Source: Nitrosomonadales bacterium
GTDB taxonomy: Bacteria > Pseudomonadota > Gammaproteobacteria > Burkholderiales > Gallionellaceae
Assembly (NCBI GenBank): GCA_016195965.1
Contig: JACPYR010000004.1
Coordinates: forward strand, 1 to 64,000
Length of the DNA stretch: 64,000 bases
Direction of reading: 5' to 3'
Shown: positions 23,919 to 33,162 of the stretch, in pieces
Position numbering within the stretch: position 1 is the stretch's first letter
How the letters are laid out: each line of letters begins with the position of its first letter
Program-made: the position numbers and the translations under genes
The notes under the pieces: generated by a model
The model's database searches: none
The model's input: the letters and a program-made list of their open reading frames with translations, nothing else
Told to the model about the DNA's origin: nothing

Positions 23919-25334
23919 ATGAACCGGATGCTGATTTCGGCAGCACATAAGTCGTCCGGAAAAACGCTGGTCAGCATAGGCCTGTGTGCGGCGTTGAAGA
24001 AGCGCGGACATGCGGTACAACCCTACAAGAAAGGCCCCGATTACATCGATCCGATGTGGCTCAGCCAGGCGTCCGGGCGGCCTTGCCGCAACCTCGATCT
24101 GTACCTGATGGAGCGCGAAGAGATCGTTGCCACTTTTGCGCAACACAGCTCCGCTATCAATCTGGTCGAAGGAAACAAGGGGCTGTACGACGGCCTGGCG
24201 CTGGACGGCAGCAACAGCAATGCGGCCCTGGCGAAGCTGCTCGACCTGCCGGTGTTTCTGGTGATCGATGCGCGCGGCATGACGCGCGGCATCGCACCGC
24301 TGATCCTCGGCTATCAGGCGTTCGATCGCGACATCGATATCGCCGGGGTGATCCTGAACAACCTCGGCGGTTCGCGGCACGAAGCCAAATTGCGTGCCGT
24401 CATCGAACACTACACCGATGTGCCGGTGATAGGCGCGATTCACCATGACGAACAGCTCGGCATCATCGAACGCCATCTCGGTTTGATGCCCAGCAACGAG
24501 TCGGTCGAATCCGCAGCAAAGATAGCGCAGATCGGTTCGGTCATCGAGCATCAGGTCGATCTGGATAAATTGCTGGCGCATTCCAGCAAAGCACCGCTGA
24601 CTGCTCCTCGCCAAGCCGAGCTTAAGGTGGCTCCGTTGGCTGACAGGGTCAGGATAGGTGTTGCGCGCGATCAGGCATTCGGCTTTTACTATGCCGACGA
24701 TCTCGATGCGCTGGTCGCTTCCGGCGCGGAAATCGTTCCATTCGACACGCTCAATGACGCACTGCTGCCCGATGTAGATGCGCTGTATATCGGTGGAGGT
24801 TTCCCGGAAGTGTTCGCCGCCGGACTGGAAAAAAATGCAAGCATGCGCAACGCAATCAGGCAGGCCATTGCAAGCGGCATGCCGGCTTATGCCGAATGCG
24901 GCGGGCTGATGTATCTGTCGCGCGGCATCACCTATCAGGGGCGCAGCTACCGGATGGTGGGGGCGATACCTGGCGATGTGAAGATGCACGACAAGCCCAT
25001 CGGGCGCGGCTATGTGCATCTGAGCGAGCATGCGGATCATCCCTGGCCGCGCCCGCATGCGCCGGACGAGCAAATCCGCGCGCACGAATTTCATTATTCC
25101 AGCCTGGAGAATCTGCCACCCGACAGCCGGTTTGCCTATCGGGTAGCACGCGGGCATGGCATAGATGGGAAGCAGGACGGACTCATCCTGAATAATCTGC
25201 TGGCTTCTTATACTCATTTGCGTACCATAGGCAGTTGCTACTGGACATCGCGATTTGTCGCATTTATTCGGGACGTGAAAATGCAGCGTGCAACCCTCAA
25301 CCGCTTAGAGAATATTTCTATACAACAAACATGA
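23919..25334 (+). CDS. dsrN: DsrN, siroheme amidase (cobyrinate a,c-diamide synthase-like)
   Basis: The 471-residue protein is CobB/CbiA-like: an N-terminal ATP-binding domain (AAHKSSGKTLVSIGL), then a class I glutamine amidotransferase domain with the nucleophile cysteine in YAECGGLMYLSRG. In dsr clusters this enzyme amidates siroheme for DsrAB. The ATG at 23919 was taken because the open frame further upstream lies inside dsrP; ATG 23928 is an alternative. The last codons overlap the next start (ATGA). Confidence 0.92.
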   Translation: MNRMLISAAHKSSGKTLVSIGLCAALKKRGHAVQPYKKGPDYIDPMWLSQASGRPCRNLDLYLMEREEIVATFAQHSSAINLVEGNKGLYDGLALDGSNSNAALAKLLDLPVFLVIDARGMTRGIAPLILGYQAFDRDIDIAGVILNNLGGSRHEAKLRAVIEHYTDVPVIGAIHHDEQLGIIERHLGLMPSNESVESAAKIAQIGSVIEHQVDLDKLLAHSSKAPLTAPRQAELKVAPLADRVRIGVARDQAFGFYYADDLDALVASGAEIVPFDTLNDALLPDVDALYIGGGFPEVFAAGLEKNASMRNAIRQAIASGMPAYAECGGLMYLSRGITYQGRSYRMVGAIPGDVKMHDKPIGRGYVHLSEHADHPWPRPHAPDEQIRAHEFHYSSLENLPPDSRFAYRVARGHGIDGKQDGLILNNLLASYTHLRTIGSCYWTSRFVAFIRDVKMQRATLNRLENISIQQT

Positions 25335-26329
25335 CACATCCATTCGCACCCTACATACAGATATTAGGCAAAGGCCAGCGCGGATCGCGCGACATGACGC
25401 AACAGGAGGCCGAGCAATCCATGACCATGATCCTCAATGGCCAGGTCGAGCCAACCCAGCTCGGGGCATACCTGATGCTGATGCGCGTCAAGGAAGAGAC
25501 CGCAGCCGAAATGGCCGGATTTGCGCAGGCATCGCGTCAGTCGTTGAAAGTGCCGCAGGATTTTCCGCCGGTCGATCTGGATTGGGCCTCGTATGCGGGC
25601 AAGCGACGGCAATTGCCGTGGTTCATACTGTCCGCGTTGCTGCTGGCCAGCCACGGCAGCAAGGTGCTGATGCACGGTATCGGGGCGCAATCCGCCGACC
25701 GTGTTTATACGCCAGATGCGCTCGCCGCACTCGGCATCGCAAGCTGCGATTCTTTTGCCCAGGCCGCACAACAATTGCAGCAGCGTAATTTTGCGTTCAT
25801 CCCGCTCGATAAGATGAATCCGACCTTGCAATATTTTATCGACCTGAAGGAAACCCTGGGTTTGCGCTCGCCGATGCACTCCGTGGTGCGCATGTTGAAT
25901 CCAGGTCACGCACCGGTTTCCGTGATGGGTATCTTTCATCCGGGCTACGACGAGACGCACCAGAGTGCGGCGCAATTGCTGGGCGACAATAATCTTGCGG
26001 TGTTCAAGGGAGAAGGCGGCGAGGCCGAGCGCAATCCCGACACCGAGTGCAAGGTACGCCTGCTGTTGCGCGGAGAGATGCTGACGGAGACCTGGCCCGC
26101 GCTGTTTGGCAGCCGTCACATGAAAGATGAAAAAATGGACGTGTCGCGCCTGGCAGCCTTGTGGCGCGGCGAGATTGAAGACGAATATGGTCAGGCCGCT
26201 GTCTTGTCCACTGCTGCCATCGCGCTACGCGCGATGGGGCGTGCGGCGAGTATTGATGAAGCCGAACGGCAGGCTGCCGATTACTGGCAGCGGCGCGATC
26301 GTCACTATATTTGTGAGAACTTAACTTAG
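25331..26329 (+). CDS. ybiB: TrpD2/YbiB-like glycosyltransferase-fold protein
   Basis: The 332-residue protein resembles the YbiB/TrpD2 family, which has the anthranilate phosphoribosyltransferase fold but binds nucleic acid and lacks that enzyme activity. It begins MTHPFAPYIQILGKGQRGSRDMT and has the family's helical N-terminal domain (TQQEAEQSM) and the central LLASHGSKVLMHG. The start overlaps the dsrN stop by four bases, so it is part of the dsr transcript. A link with sulfur metabolism is not known; the position between dsrN and cysG is notable. Confidence 0.85.
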   Translation: MTHPFAPYIQILGKGQRGSRDMTQQEAEQSMTMILNGQVEPTQLGAYLMLMRVKEETAAEMAGFAQASRQSLKVPQDFPPVDLDWASYAGKRRQLPWFILSALLLASHGSKVLMHGIGAQSADRVYTPDALAALGIASCDSFAQAAQQLQQRNFAFIPLDKMNPTLQYFIDLKETLGLRSPMHSVVRMLNPGHAPVSVMGIFHPGYDETHQSAAQLLGDNNLAVFKGEGGEAERNPDTECKVRLLLRGEMLTETWPALFGSRHMKDEKMDVSRLAALWRGEIEDEYGQAAVLSTAAIALRAMGRAASIDEAERQAADYWQRRDRHYICENLT

Positions 26330-26341
26330 AACGGATTTGGC

Positions 26342-27718
26342 ATGGATTTTCTTCCTATCTTCCTGAACGTCAAAGGCAAGCTGTGCCTCGTGGTCGGCGG
26401 CGGCACGGTCGCCAAGCGCAAGGCGGGCGTATTGCTGGAGGCAGGCGCGAGCGTGCGTGTGGTTGCGCCGCAGATTGAAGCCGGCCTGGTCGAGCAGGCA
26501 GGGGTCGAGGCTGTACTCGCGCGCTTTGAGCAGCAACATCTGGATGGCGTGGCGATGGTCATTGCGGCGACCGACGATCAAGGCGTCAATCGGCAAGTTT
26601 CCGAGTTGGCGCGCGCGCGCAACATTCCTGTGAACGTAGTGGATCATCCCGAGCTGTGCAGCTTCATCATGCCGGCGATCCTCGACCGTTCGCCTATGAT
26701 GGTGGCGTTTTCCAGCGGCGGCGCATCGCCGGTGCTGACACGCATGCTGCGCGGCAAGCTGGAGACGATGATTCCGCAGAACTACAGCCGCCTTGCCGCA
26801 TTCGCGGAACGCTTCCGCGAACCGGTGAAGAAACGCGTCACCAATCCGGCCAAGCGTCGTATCTTCTGGGAGAACGCGCTGGAAGGGGTGGTCGCCGAGA
26901 AGGTGCTGACCGGCGACGAAGGCAGTGCAGAGAAAATGATGCAGCAGATGCTGGCGAGCGAGGACAATATCCAGCGCGGCGAAGTCTATCTGGTCGGGGC
27001 TGGGCCGGGCGATCCGGACTTGCTGACCTTTCGCGCTCTGCGCCTGATGCAGAAGGCGGACGTGGTGGTGTATGACAACCTGGTGTCCAAGCCGGTGCTG
27101 GATATGGTGCGGCGCGATGCCGAGCAGATTTATGTCGGCAAGAAACGCGCCGACCACACCTTGCCGCAGGAGGAAATCAACGAACTGCTGGTGCGCCTGG
27201 CCAAGGAAGGCAAACGGGTGTTGCGGCTGAAGGGCGGCGATCCGTTTATTTTCGGGCGCGGCGGGGAAGAGATCGAAACACTGGCAGGACATGGCATCCT
27301 GTTCCAGGTTGTGCCCGGCATCACCGCAGCCTCGGGCGTATCCGCCTATGCGGGCATACCGCTGACCCACCGCAACCACGCGCACTCCTGCATATTTGTG
27401 ACCGGCCATCTGAAAGACGGCACGATGAATCTCGACTGGGATGCGCTGGCCCGCCCGCAACAAACCATCGTGGTTTATATGGGGTTGCACGGTTTGGCCA
27501 CGCTGTGCAGCGAGCTTGTTGCGCATGGCTTGCCCGGCGATACCCCTGCGGCAATCGTGCAGCAAGGCACGACGCAGAACCAGCGTGTCGTCACCGGAAC
27601 GCTGGCTACCTTGAACGGCATTGCGCAAGCTGCCAATCTGCAAGCTCCGACGCTGATCATCGTCGGCGGGGTGGTCACGCTCAGGGAAAAACTGGCCTGG
27701 TTTAATCCTGGAAACTGA
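26342..27718 (+). CDS. cysG: Siroheme synthase (trifunctional CysG)
   Basis: The 458-residue protein has an N-terminal precorrin-2 dehydrogenase/ferrochelatase domain ([21 protein letters not shown]) and a C-terminal uroporphyrinogen-III methyltransferase domain from about residue 215 ([35 protein letters not shown]). It makes siroheme from uroporphyrinogen III, the cofactor of DsrAB. It lies 12 bases after the TrpD2-like gene and is therefore probably the last gene of the extended dsr operon. Confidence 0.95.
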   Translation: MDFLPIFLNVKGKLCLVVGGGTVAKRKAGVLLEAGASVRVVAPQIEAGLVEQAGVEAVLARFEQQHLDGVAMVIAATDDQGVNRQVSELARARNIPVNVVDHPELCSFIMPAILDRSPMMVAFSSGGASPVLTRMLRGKLETMIPQNYSRLAAFAERFREPVKKRVTNPAKRRIFWENALEGVVAEKVLTGDEGSAEKMMQQMLASEDNIQRGEVYLVGAGPGDPDLLTFRALRLMQKADVVVYDNLVSKPVLDMVRRDAEQIYVGKKRADHTLPQEEINELLVRLAKEGKRVLRLKGGDPFIFGRGGEEIETLAGHGILFQVVPGITAASGVSAYAGIPLTHRNHAHSCIFVTGHLKDGTMNLDWDALARPQQTIVVYMGLHGLATLCSELVAHGLPGDTPAAIVQQGTTQNQRVVTGTLATLNGIAQAANLQAPTLIIVGGVVTLREKLAWFNPGN

Positions 27719-27764
27719 ACAGACGCGAATCTTTGCAATTTAATAACCGGCTAGGAGAATTCTG

Positions 27765-28691
27765 ATGTGGAAGAGAAATAGTCTGATGGACAAGTCTATA
27801 TTGAAAAATATATTGTGCGCTGCATTGCTGTTGTTGGTCACCGGCAGCGCGCTGGCCGATGACGAGAATCTTAAGCCGTTCGTGTTGGCATCGAAGGGAG
27901 CCGGTACGGTAGCCGAGAAAATCGAGCAGGCAAAAGCGGCGTTGACAGCGGCAGGATTTATCGTGGTCGGCAATTATTCTCCTTATTCCGATGCCGGCAT
28001 TTTAATCGTCACCAATGACGAGTTGAAGAAAAATGCGGCGGGTTCGGAGCACGGCGGTTTTGGCGCGGTGCAGAGAGTGTCAGTCACCAAGGCCGGTGAG
28101 GGTGTGCAGGTGAGCTATACCAATCCGGTTTATATGGCCAATGCGTATCGCATGCAAGGCGACCTGCGCAATGTTGCGGCAGGGCTGGCTTCGGCGCTGG
28201 GCAGGGTCGAAGAGTTCGGCGCAAAGGGGATGACCGCGAAACAGGCGCGCAAATATCACTATATGATGGGCATGGAATATTTCGATGAGCCGGACGTGCT
28301 GGCCGAATATGCCAGCTACGAAGAAGCGCTTCAGGCGGTCGATGTAAAACTGGCAGCCAACAAAAATGGGGTCAGCAAGGTTTACCGCGTGGATATACCC
28401 GGCAAGCAGGAGAGCGTTTTCGGGGTCGCAATGAAGGGTGCTGGCGAAGCGGATAAGTACATGGACGACAGGTTTATCATGAGCGAGATTGATTTTCATG
28501 ACCTCAAGTCCACCGCTCACTTGCCCTATGAGGTACTGGTTTCGGGCAACAAGGTATATGCGTTGTACGCGCGTTTTCGCATCGCGATCAATTTTCCAGA
28601 CTTGAGCATGATGGGAAAAAACAGCTTCATGAATATCATGAAAACGCCGGATGCGATTCGCGACACCCTGAAGAAAACCGTGCAGAAATAG
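27765..28691 (+). CDS. Secreted protein of unknown function between cysG and petA
   Basis: The 308-residue protein has a signal sequence (hydrophobic NILCAALLLLVTGSALA then DDENL); ATG 27786 is an alternative start that keeps the signal. The region VAEKIEQAKAALTAAGFIVVGNY faintly resembles DUF302, but I do not recognise the rest. It is rich in lysine and aromatic residues, has no cysteine in the mature part and no heme motif, and has a MMGMEYFDEPDVL segment. Good AGGAG upstream. By position it could be a periplasmic factor linked to sulfur or quinol oxidation, but nothing in it proves this. Confidence 0.7.
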   Translation: MWKRNSLMDKSILKNILCAALLLLVTGSALADDENLKPFVLASKGAGTVAEKIEQAKAALTAAGFIVVGNYSPYSDAGILIVTNDELKKNAAGSEHGGFGAVQRVSVTKAGEGVQVSYTNPVYMANAYRMQGDLRNVAAGLASALGRVEEFGAKGMTAKQARKYHYMMGMEYFDEPDVLAEYASYEEALQAVDVKLAANKNGVSKVYRVDIPGKQESVFGVAMKGAGEADKYMDDRFIMSEIDFHDLKSTAHLPYEVLVSGNKVYALYARFRIAINFPDLSMMGKNSFMNIMKTPDAIRDTLKKTVQK

Positions 28692-28732
28692 TTGCTGCAC
28701 AGGATATATAAAATATCAAACTGGAGATCGAA

Positions 28733-29245
28733 ATGGCTGATAGCGATGTGTTGGACGATGACGGGCGCCGGGATTTTTTGGTCAAGGTGACTTCCGTTGT
28801 TGGCGGAGCCGGTGCGGCAGCGGCGTGTATCCCGTTCATTGCCAGCATGAATCCGAGTTCGGATGTGCTGTCCAAGGCGACGACGGAAGTGGACTTGTCC
28901 GGCATTCCCGAGGGCGGGATGCATACCGTGGCCTGGCAAGGCAAACCGGTGTTCGTGTTGCATCGCACCCGGGAGCAGATCGATGCGATGAAGAATTCCA
29001 ATGGCGGTTTTCAGCCGGAGCCGGATCAGCAGCGCGTCAAGCAGCCGGAGTGGCTGGTGGTGGTCGGGGTCTGCACGCACATGGGCTGTGTGCCGAACAA
29101 GGAAGGCCCCGGTTGGACCTGCCACTGCCACGGCAGCCAATATGACGACAGCGGTCGCGTGGTGCGCGGCCCGGCACCGAAAAATCTGGAAGTTCCACCC
29201 TACCGTTTCATCGCGGCCGACAAGCTGGTCATCGGCGAAGCATAG
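28733..29245 (+). CDS. petA: Ubiquinol-cytochrome c reductase Rieske iron-sulfur subunit
   Basis: The 170-residue protein has an N-terminal twin-arginine-type anchor (GRRDFLVKVTSVVGGAGAAA) and the Rieske [2Fe-2S] ligands in CTHMGC and CHCHGSQYD. It is the mobile electron carrier of the bc1 complex. It is the first gene of petABC; the next start is nine bases after its stop. Position directly after the dsr/cysG block suggests coordinated need, although a gap with its own GGAG site precedes it. Confidence 0.96.
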   Translation: MADSDVLDDDGRRDFLVKVTSVVGGAGAAAACIPFIASMNPSSDVLSKATTEVDLSGIPEGGMHTVAWQGKPVFVLHRTREQIDAMKNSNGGFQPEPDQQRVKQPEWLVVVGVCTHMGCVPNKEGPGWTCHCHGSQYDDSGRVVRGPAPKNLEVPPYRFIAADKLVIGEA

Positions 29246-29254
29246 GAGAAAGCC

Positions 29255-30511
29255 ATGAGCAACAAAATCATCCAATGGATAGATCATCGTTTTCCGCTCA
29301 CCAGCTTCGTCAAGCATGAACTGACCGCGTACCCGACGCCGCGCAATCTCAGCTACTGGTGGAACTTCGGATTTCTCGCCGGCTTCGTGCTGGTGTTGCA
29401 GGTGGTCACAGGCATATTCCTGGCGATGCATTACAAGGCGGACATCGCGATGTCGTTCGATTCCATCCAGCACATCATGCGCGATGTGAATTACGGCTGG
29501 CTGTTGCGCTTCATGCACTCCACCGGCGCATCTGCATTCTTCCTGGTGATCTATATCCATATGTCGCGCACGCTTTATTACGGTTCTTACCGGGCGCCGC
29601 GCGAGCTGATGTGGTGGACCGGGCAGGGGTTGCTGTTGCTGTTGATGGCGACGGCCTTCATGGGCTATTTGTTGCCGTGGGGACAGATGTCTTACTGGGG
29701 GGCGACTGTCATCACCAACCTGTTCCGCGCAACTCCGTTCATCGGCGATCAGGTGGTGGTCTGGCTGCGCGGCGACTACACCGTGGGCGATGCGACATTG
29801 ACGCGCTTTTTTGCGCTGCATTATTTGTTCCCTTTCCTGATCATCGGCGGGGTGATGGTGCACCTGGTCGCGCTGCACACCGTCAAGAGCAGCAACCCCA
29901 GCGGCATCGATCTGGCGGACAAGGACAACATCCCGTTCCATCCTTATTTCACCAGCAAGGATTTTTACGGATTGGGCATTTTTCTGATCGTGTATTGCAC
30001 CTTCGTGTTTTTCTTTCCGAACAGCCTGATCGAACCGGCCAACAATATCCCGGCCAACCCGATGCAAACGCCTAACCACATCGTGCCGGAATGGTATTTC
30101 CTGCCCTTTTATGCAATTTTGCGCTCGGTGCCGAATCTGGTGGGCGGCGTGGTGGCGATGGGGTTGTCGGTGATGGTGTTTTCTTTCATGCCTTATCTGG
30201 ACCGTTCCCAAATTCCCGGTGGAGCACACTTTCGTCCCTGGTATCGCGTAATGTTCTATTTGTTTGTCGTGGACATGCTGGTGCTCGGTTATATCGGCTA
30301 TATCCCGCCTACCGATAGCTCCATCATTGTCGGGCAGGCGGCGACATTGGTTTACTTTACCTTGTTCATATTGCTTCCCTACATTTCCAGACGGGAAGAA
30401 CAATGGTTGATCCGGCGCGGCCTGCCGCCTGAAGTGCAAGCATTGATCGTCAGCGAAACCAGGGAAATCAGTAAATATCCCAAACGCCGCCGCCGTGGAG
30501 ATACCACATGA
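29255..30511 (+). CDS. petB: Cytochrome b subunit of bc1 complex
   Basis: The 418-residue protein is a fused long cytochrome b with eight to nine helices. It has the start [20 protein letters not shown], heme-binding histidines in the second and fourth helices (for example in [21 protein letters not shown] split over helix B) and the Qo motif PEWYF. The C-terminal tail after the last helix is basic. It overlaps petC by four bases. Confidence 0.96.
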   Translation: MSNKIIQWIDHRFPLTSFVKHELTAYPTPRNLSYWWNFGFLAGFVLVLQVVTGIFLAMHYKADIAMSFDSIQHIMRDVNYGWLLRFMHSTGASAFFLVIYIHMSRTLYYGSYRAPRELMWWTGQGLLLLLMATAFMGYLLPWGQMSYWGATVITNLFRATPFIGDQVVVWLRGDYTVGDATLTRFFALHYLFPFLIIGGVMVHLVALHTVKSSNPSGIDLADKDNIPFHPYFTSKDFYGLGIFLIVYCTFVFFFPNSLIEPANNIPANPMQTPNHIVPEWYFLPFYAILRSVPNLVGGVVAMGLSVMVFSFMPYLDRSQIPGGAHFRPWYRVMFYLFVVDMLVLGYIGYIPPTDSSIIVGQAATLVYFTLFILLPYISRREEQWLIRRGLPPEVQALIVSETREISKYPKRRRRGDTT

Positions 30512-31155
30512 ACAAGCTCATTGCGATATGGATGCTGTTCGGTTTGGCCTTGCCGGCCTGGGCCGGAGATGAGGTCAAGCTGGAAGACATCAAGCTTGAT
30601 ACCAGTATGGCAGCTGTGGAACGGGGTGCGGACACCTTGATGAATGTCTGTCATGGCTGCCACAGCCTGAAATATGTCAGGTATCGCGATCTGCTGACTG
30701 CCGGCATAGACAAGAAAAAAGTCGATACCTGGCGCGGCGATCAAGCGCTGGATACCGCCATGACCGGCCTGTTGCCCGATGATACTGCCATGCAAATGTA
30801 CGGAAAAATTCCGCCGGACCTGAGCCTGATGACCAAGGCGCGCGAGGGCGGGACGAACTATGTGTATTCCTACCTGATAGGCTATTACATCACAGCGGAA
30901 GGCGCGGCCAGCAATCATGTTTTTCCTGCAACCAGGATGCCTGACATGCTGGGTATCAGCGGCGCGACAGATGCGGCGCAGCGTAGCGAAATTCAGCACA
31001 AGGCGCAGGATGTCGTGTCGTTCCTGGCCTGGGCCTCCGATCCGCACGAGGAGGAAAGGCGCAGGCTGGGCTTTTATGTGATCGCATATTTGTTCGTTTT
31101 GACCGCGCTGCTTTATGTGGTGAAGAAACAAATCTGGTCGCGGCTGAAAAAATAA
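30508..31155 (+). CDS. petC: Cytochrome c1 subunit of bc1 complex
   Basis: The 215-residue protein has a signal sequence ending [11 protein letters not shown], a single heme site [12 protein letters not shown] and a C-terminal membrane anchor ([18 protein letters not shown]). A methionine ligand is available in TRMPDML. It passes electrons from the Rieske centre to a soluble cytochrome c. Translation is probably coupled to petB through the ATGA overlap. Confidence 0.95.
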   Translation: MNKLIAIWMLFGLALPAWAGDEVKLEDIKLDTSMAAVERGADTLMNVCHGCHSLKYVRYRDLLTAGIDKKKVDTWRGDQALDTAMTGLLPDDTAMQMYGKIPPDLSLMTKAREGGTNYVYSYLIGYYITAEGAASNHVFPATRMPDMLGISGATDAAQRSEIQHKAQDVVSFLAWASDPHEEERRRLGFYVIAYLFVLTALLYVVKKQIWSRLKK

Positions 31156-31183
31156 ACCCACAGGCAACTATGGAGAGCAACTC

Positions 31184-31561
31184 ATGAGAAAGAATATCCT
31201 GTCTGTTACAGCTGCGCTGCTCGTCGGTTTTCTATCGATCTCCGTTGCGCGGGCGGAGGTCAGCTATAAAAACGAAGTGTTTCCCATCCTTCACGACTAT
31301 TGCTTGAATTGCCATCAGCCGGGAGGGCAGGGCTTTGAAAAAAGCGGGTTGGACATGCGCACCTACCAGAGCCTGATGAAGGGTACGAAGTTCGGTTCGG
31401 TCATCAAGCCCGGCGACAGCTTTACCAGCATCCTGATCCAGGTGGTCGAGGGTCGCGTTCACGCCTCGATCAAGATGCCGTATGGAATGAGCGGCGGCCT
31501 GGCCAAGGACAAAATCGATACATTGAAAAAATGGGTGAAGCAGGGCGCCCCCAACAATTGA
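31184..31561 (+). CDS. Small periplasmic monoheme cytochrome c
   Basis: The 125-residue protein has a signal sequence (RKNILSVTAALLVGFLSISVARA) and one heme site, YCLNCHQPGGQG. The spacing and the later KMPYGMSGGL, which could supply the methionine ligand, resemble the small cytochrome domain found in planctomycete-type PSCyt1 proteins. It lies 28 bases after petC with GGAG upstream and may accept electrons from cytochrome c1. A dedicated redox partner is not visible. Confidence 0.85.
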   Translation: MRKNILSVTAALLVGFLSISVARAEVSYKNEVFPILHDYCLNCHQPGGQGFEKSGLDMRTYQSLMKGTKFGSVIKPGDSFTSILIQVVEGRVHASIKMPYGMSGGLAKDKIDTLKKWVKQGAPNN

Positions 31562-31600
31562 CCAGCCATGCATGAAAAGCAAGGTAACAAGGAAAGCGAT

Positions 31601-32173
31601 ATGTCTGAATTGGTAGTAGCTGTGAAATCGGGTGACGTAGCTTACGTGCGGAGATTGTTGGCCGCAGGCGGCGATGTCAATGCCCGCGATAGCGAGGGCG
31701 CCACACTGCTGATGCAGGCTTCCCATGCGGGCAAGCTGGCCATGGTTCAGGCCTTGATAGCGGCGGGCGCAGATATCAACGCCAGCGATGAACGCGGCTG
31801 GACAGCGCTGATGAAAGCGGCGTACAACGCGGAGCTGGATAGGGGATTCGCCGATGTGGCGCAAGCGCTGATCGATGCTGGAGCAAACGTTGAGGCGGCT
31901 ATCGGCTACGGTATCCGTCCTTTGATGCTGGCGGCAGGCTATGGCGAGACTGCCGTGGTCGAGACGTTGTTGCGGGCGGGAGCCGATGTGATGGCGCGCA
32001 ACGAGGGAGGCCTGACCGCGCTGATGATGGTGAAGCAAAAGCACTATGTGGATGTGATCAATGTGCTGCATGAAGCCGAGCGGGACGCCGGGATAGGGGA
32101 AGGCAGCTGCGCAAGCAAGAATGAACCAGGATCTAACGTGGTGACTTTCCTGAAGCCCGTTGGCAAATCCTGA
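31601..32173 (+). CDS. Ankyrin-repeat protein
   Basis: The 190-residue protein has about four ankyrin repeats with the usual pattern (for example GDVNARDSEGATLLMQASHAG and GADINASDERGWTALMKAA). It has no signal sequence when started at ATG 31601, which follows AAGGA; the longer frame from 31568 adds only 11 residues. Ankyrin repeats mediate protein binding. Its place 40 bases after the cytochrome gene suggests co-transcription. The partner is unknown. Confidence 0.85.
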   Translation: MSELVVAVKSGDVAYVRRLLAAGGDVNARDSEGATLLMQASHAGKLAMVQALIAAGADINASDERGWTALMKAAYNAELDRGFADVAQALIDAGANVEAAIGYGIRPLMLAAGYGETAVVETLLRAGADVMARNEGGLTALMMVKQKHYVDVINVLHEAERDAGIGEGSCASKNEPGSNVVTFLKPVGKS

Positions 32174-32210
32174 TAGATGTAACGTCACAAACGCATAAAA
32201 CTATTGAGTT

Positions 32211-32326
32211 CGCAGATCACACAGATTCACGCAGATTTATTGGAGCTAGTCTTGATGTTCTGCCAGATGTTAATCAATGCAGTTCCTTGCTCGTATTTAA
32301 TCTCGTGTAATCTGTTTAATCTGCGG
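32211..32326. repeat. Quasi-palindrome (CGCAGATT words) after ankyrin gene
   Basis: CGCAGATCACACAGATTCAC begins the left arm (32211-32239) and TAATCTGTTTAATCTGCGG closes the right arm (to 32326), with CAGATT words repeated in both arms. A loop of about 60 bases separates them. The same words recur at 47105-47230 between gspI and gspH. Confidence 0.75.
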
Positions 32327-32352
32327 ATAACAGCCTTTTAGGAATGATAGCT

Positions 32353-32580
32353 ATGCCTTATTTCGTGTACAAGATATTTGAAACCCCGATACGCCGTTTG
32401 GAAAAATTGGAGCAACACGATGCGTTCAGCGCCGCGTCTAACCGGGCCAAGCAGTTGCGCGGCGAACTGGGCGGCGAGGCAACATACACCATCAAGGTGA
32501 TCTTCGCCGACAATGAATTGCACGCCGAGGATTTGCTCAACCAGGTGCGCACCGCAGCGCCGAACCCGCAGGATGATTAG
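32353..32580 (+). CDS. Small conserved protein of unknown function (75 residues)
   Basis: The protein reads MPYFVYKIFETPIRRLEKL and continues with an alternating charged region and IKVIFADNELHAEDLL. ATG 32353 was preferred to ATG 32344 because AGGA at 32340-32343 lies nine bases upstream of it. No signal sequence, membrane segment or cysteine is present. The mixed strand/helix pattern suggests a small compact fold. It is followed after nine bases by another unknown gene, likely co-transcribed. I do not recognise the family. Confidence 0.65.
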   Translation: MPYFVYKIFETPIRRLEKLEQHDAFSAASNRAKQLRGELGGEATYTIKVIFADNELHAEDLLNQVRTAAPNPQDD

Positions 32581-32589
32581 GCGCATGCA

Positions 32590-33027
32590 ATGGATGAAGC
32601 CGCGTATCGGCAAGCACTGATCACATCGATTGCGCATGCTTGCCCGTTCGAGAAATCCATACTGACCCATTGCGCAGCCTGCTCGCTGGCGGAGAAACGC
32701 CATATCGCCGAGCGGGAAGCCGTCATCTGCAATGATGCTGAAGCGCTGGTGCGTTGCATCGCGTTGCGCGATGCGTTGCGGCATAACTTCAACTTCGCAC
32801 TGGGTAGGCCTCATATCGATGGGCCGCTGCCGCATGCGCAGGAAATGCGTATGCAATGCGGCGGTTTGCGGGGGTTGCAATTCTCGCTGGATGGCGTGGG
32901 CGAGGTACGGAATGTCGCTGCATTGTTAAAGCTGGCGCAACAGCAATATGGAGAATTGGCAGACTATCCATATTCGAAAATCGTACAATTGGCGAACGAC
33001 TGCTACAGGCCGCGCAAGACTCTGTGA
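32590..33027 (+). CDS. Cysteine-containing protein of unknown function
   Basis: The 145-residue protein has a cysteine-rich N-terminal half with CPFEKSILTHCAACS and a further cysteine in AVICND, a set that could bind a metal or an Fe-S cluster. The C-terminal half contains GGLRGLQFSL and a helical tail. There is no signal sequence. It follows the 75-residue gene closely and ends the run downstream of petABC. I do not recognise the family; a role in metal or redox handling is only inferred from the cysteine spacing. Confidence 0.65.
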   Translation: MDEAAYRQALITSIAHACPFEKSILTHCAACSLAEKRHIAEREAVICNDAEALVRCIALRDALRHNFNFALGRPHIDGPLPHAQEMRMQCGGLRGLQFSLDGVGEVRNVAALLKLAQQQYGELADYPYSKIVQLANDCYRPRKTL

Positions 33028-33162
33028 TAAATCCTGTCGAAAGCAAACCTGTCGGATCGAGTGAAACAACAAATACCCGACAAAATAAGTAGGTTGGTTT
33101 AAAATATATGAGATATGCGGGCCGAATTTTCAGTTTAGCCAATTTCAATTTAGGAGCAAGTG

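Noticed and set aside
23919-27718. dsrR or dsrS genes at the end of the dsr operon
   Set aside because: No A-type iron-sulfur carrier or DsrS-like gene is found after dsrN; the TrpD2-like gene and cysG occupy this place.
28526-30439. Minus-strand open frame of 637 codons opposite petA-petB
   Set aside because: It runs across several well-identified plus-strand genes and has low-complexity His/Gln/Arg composition; it is not a gene.
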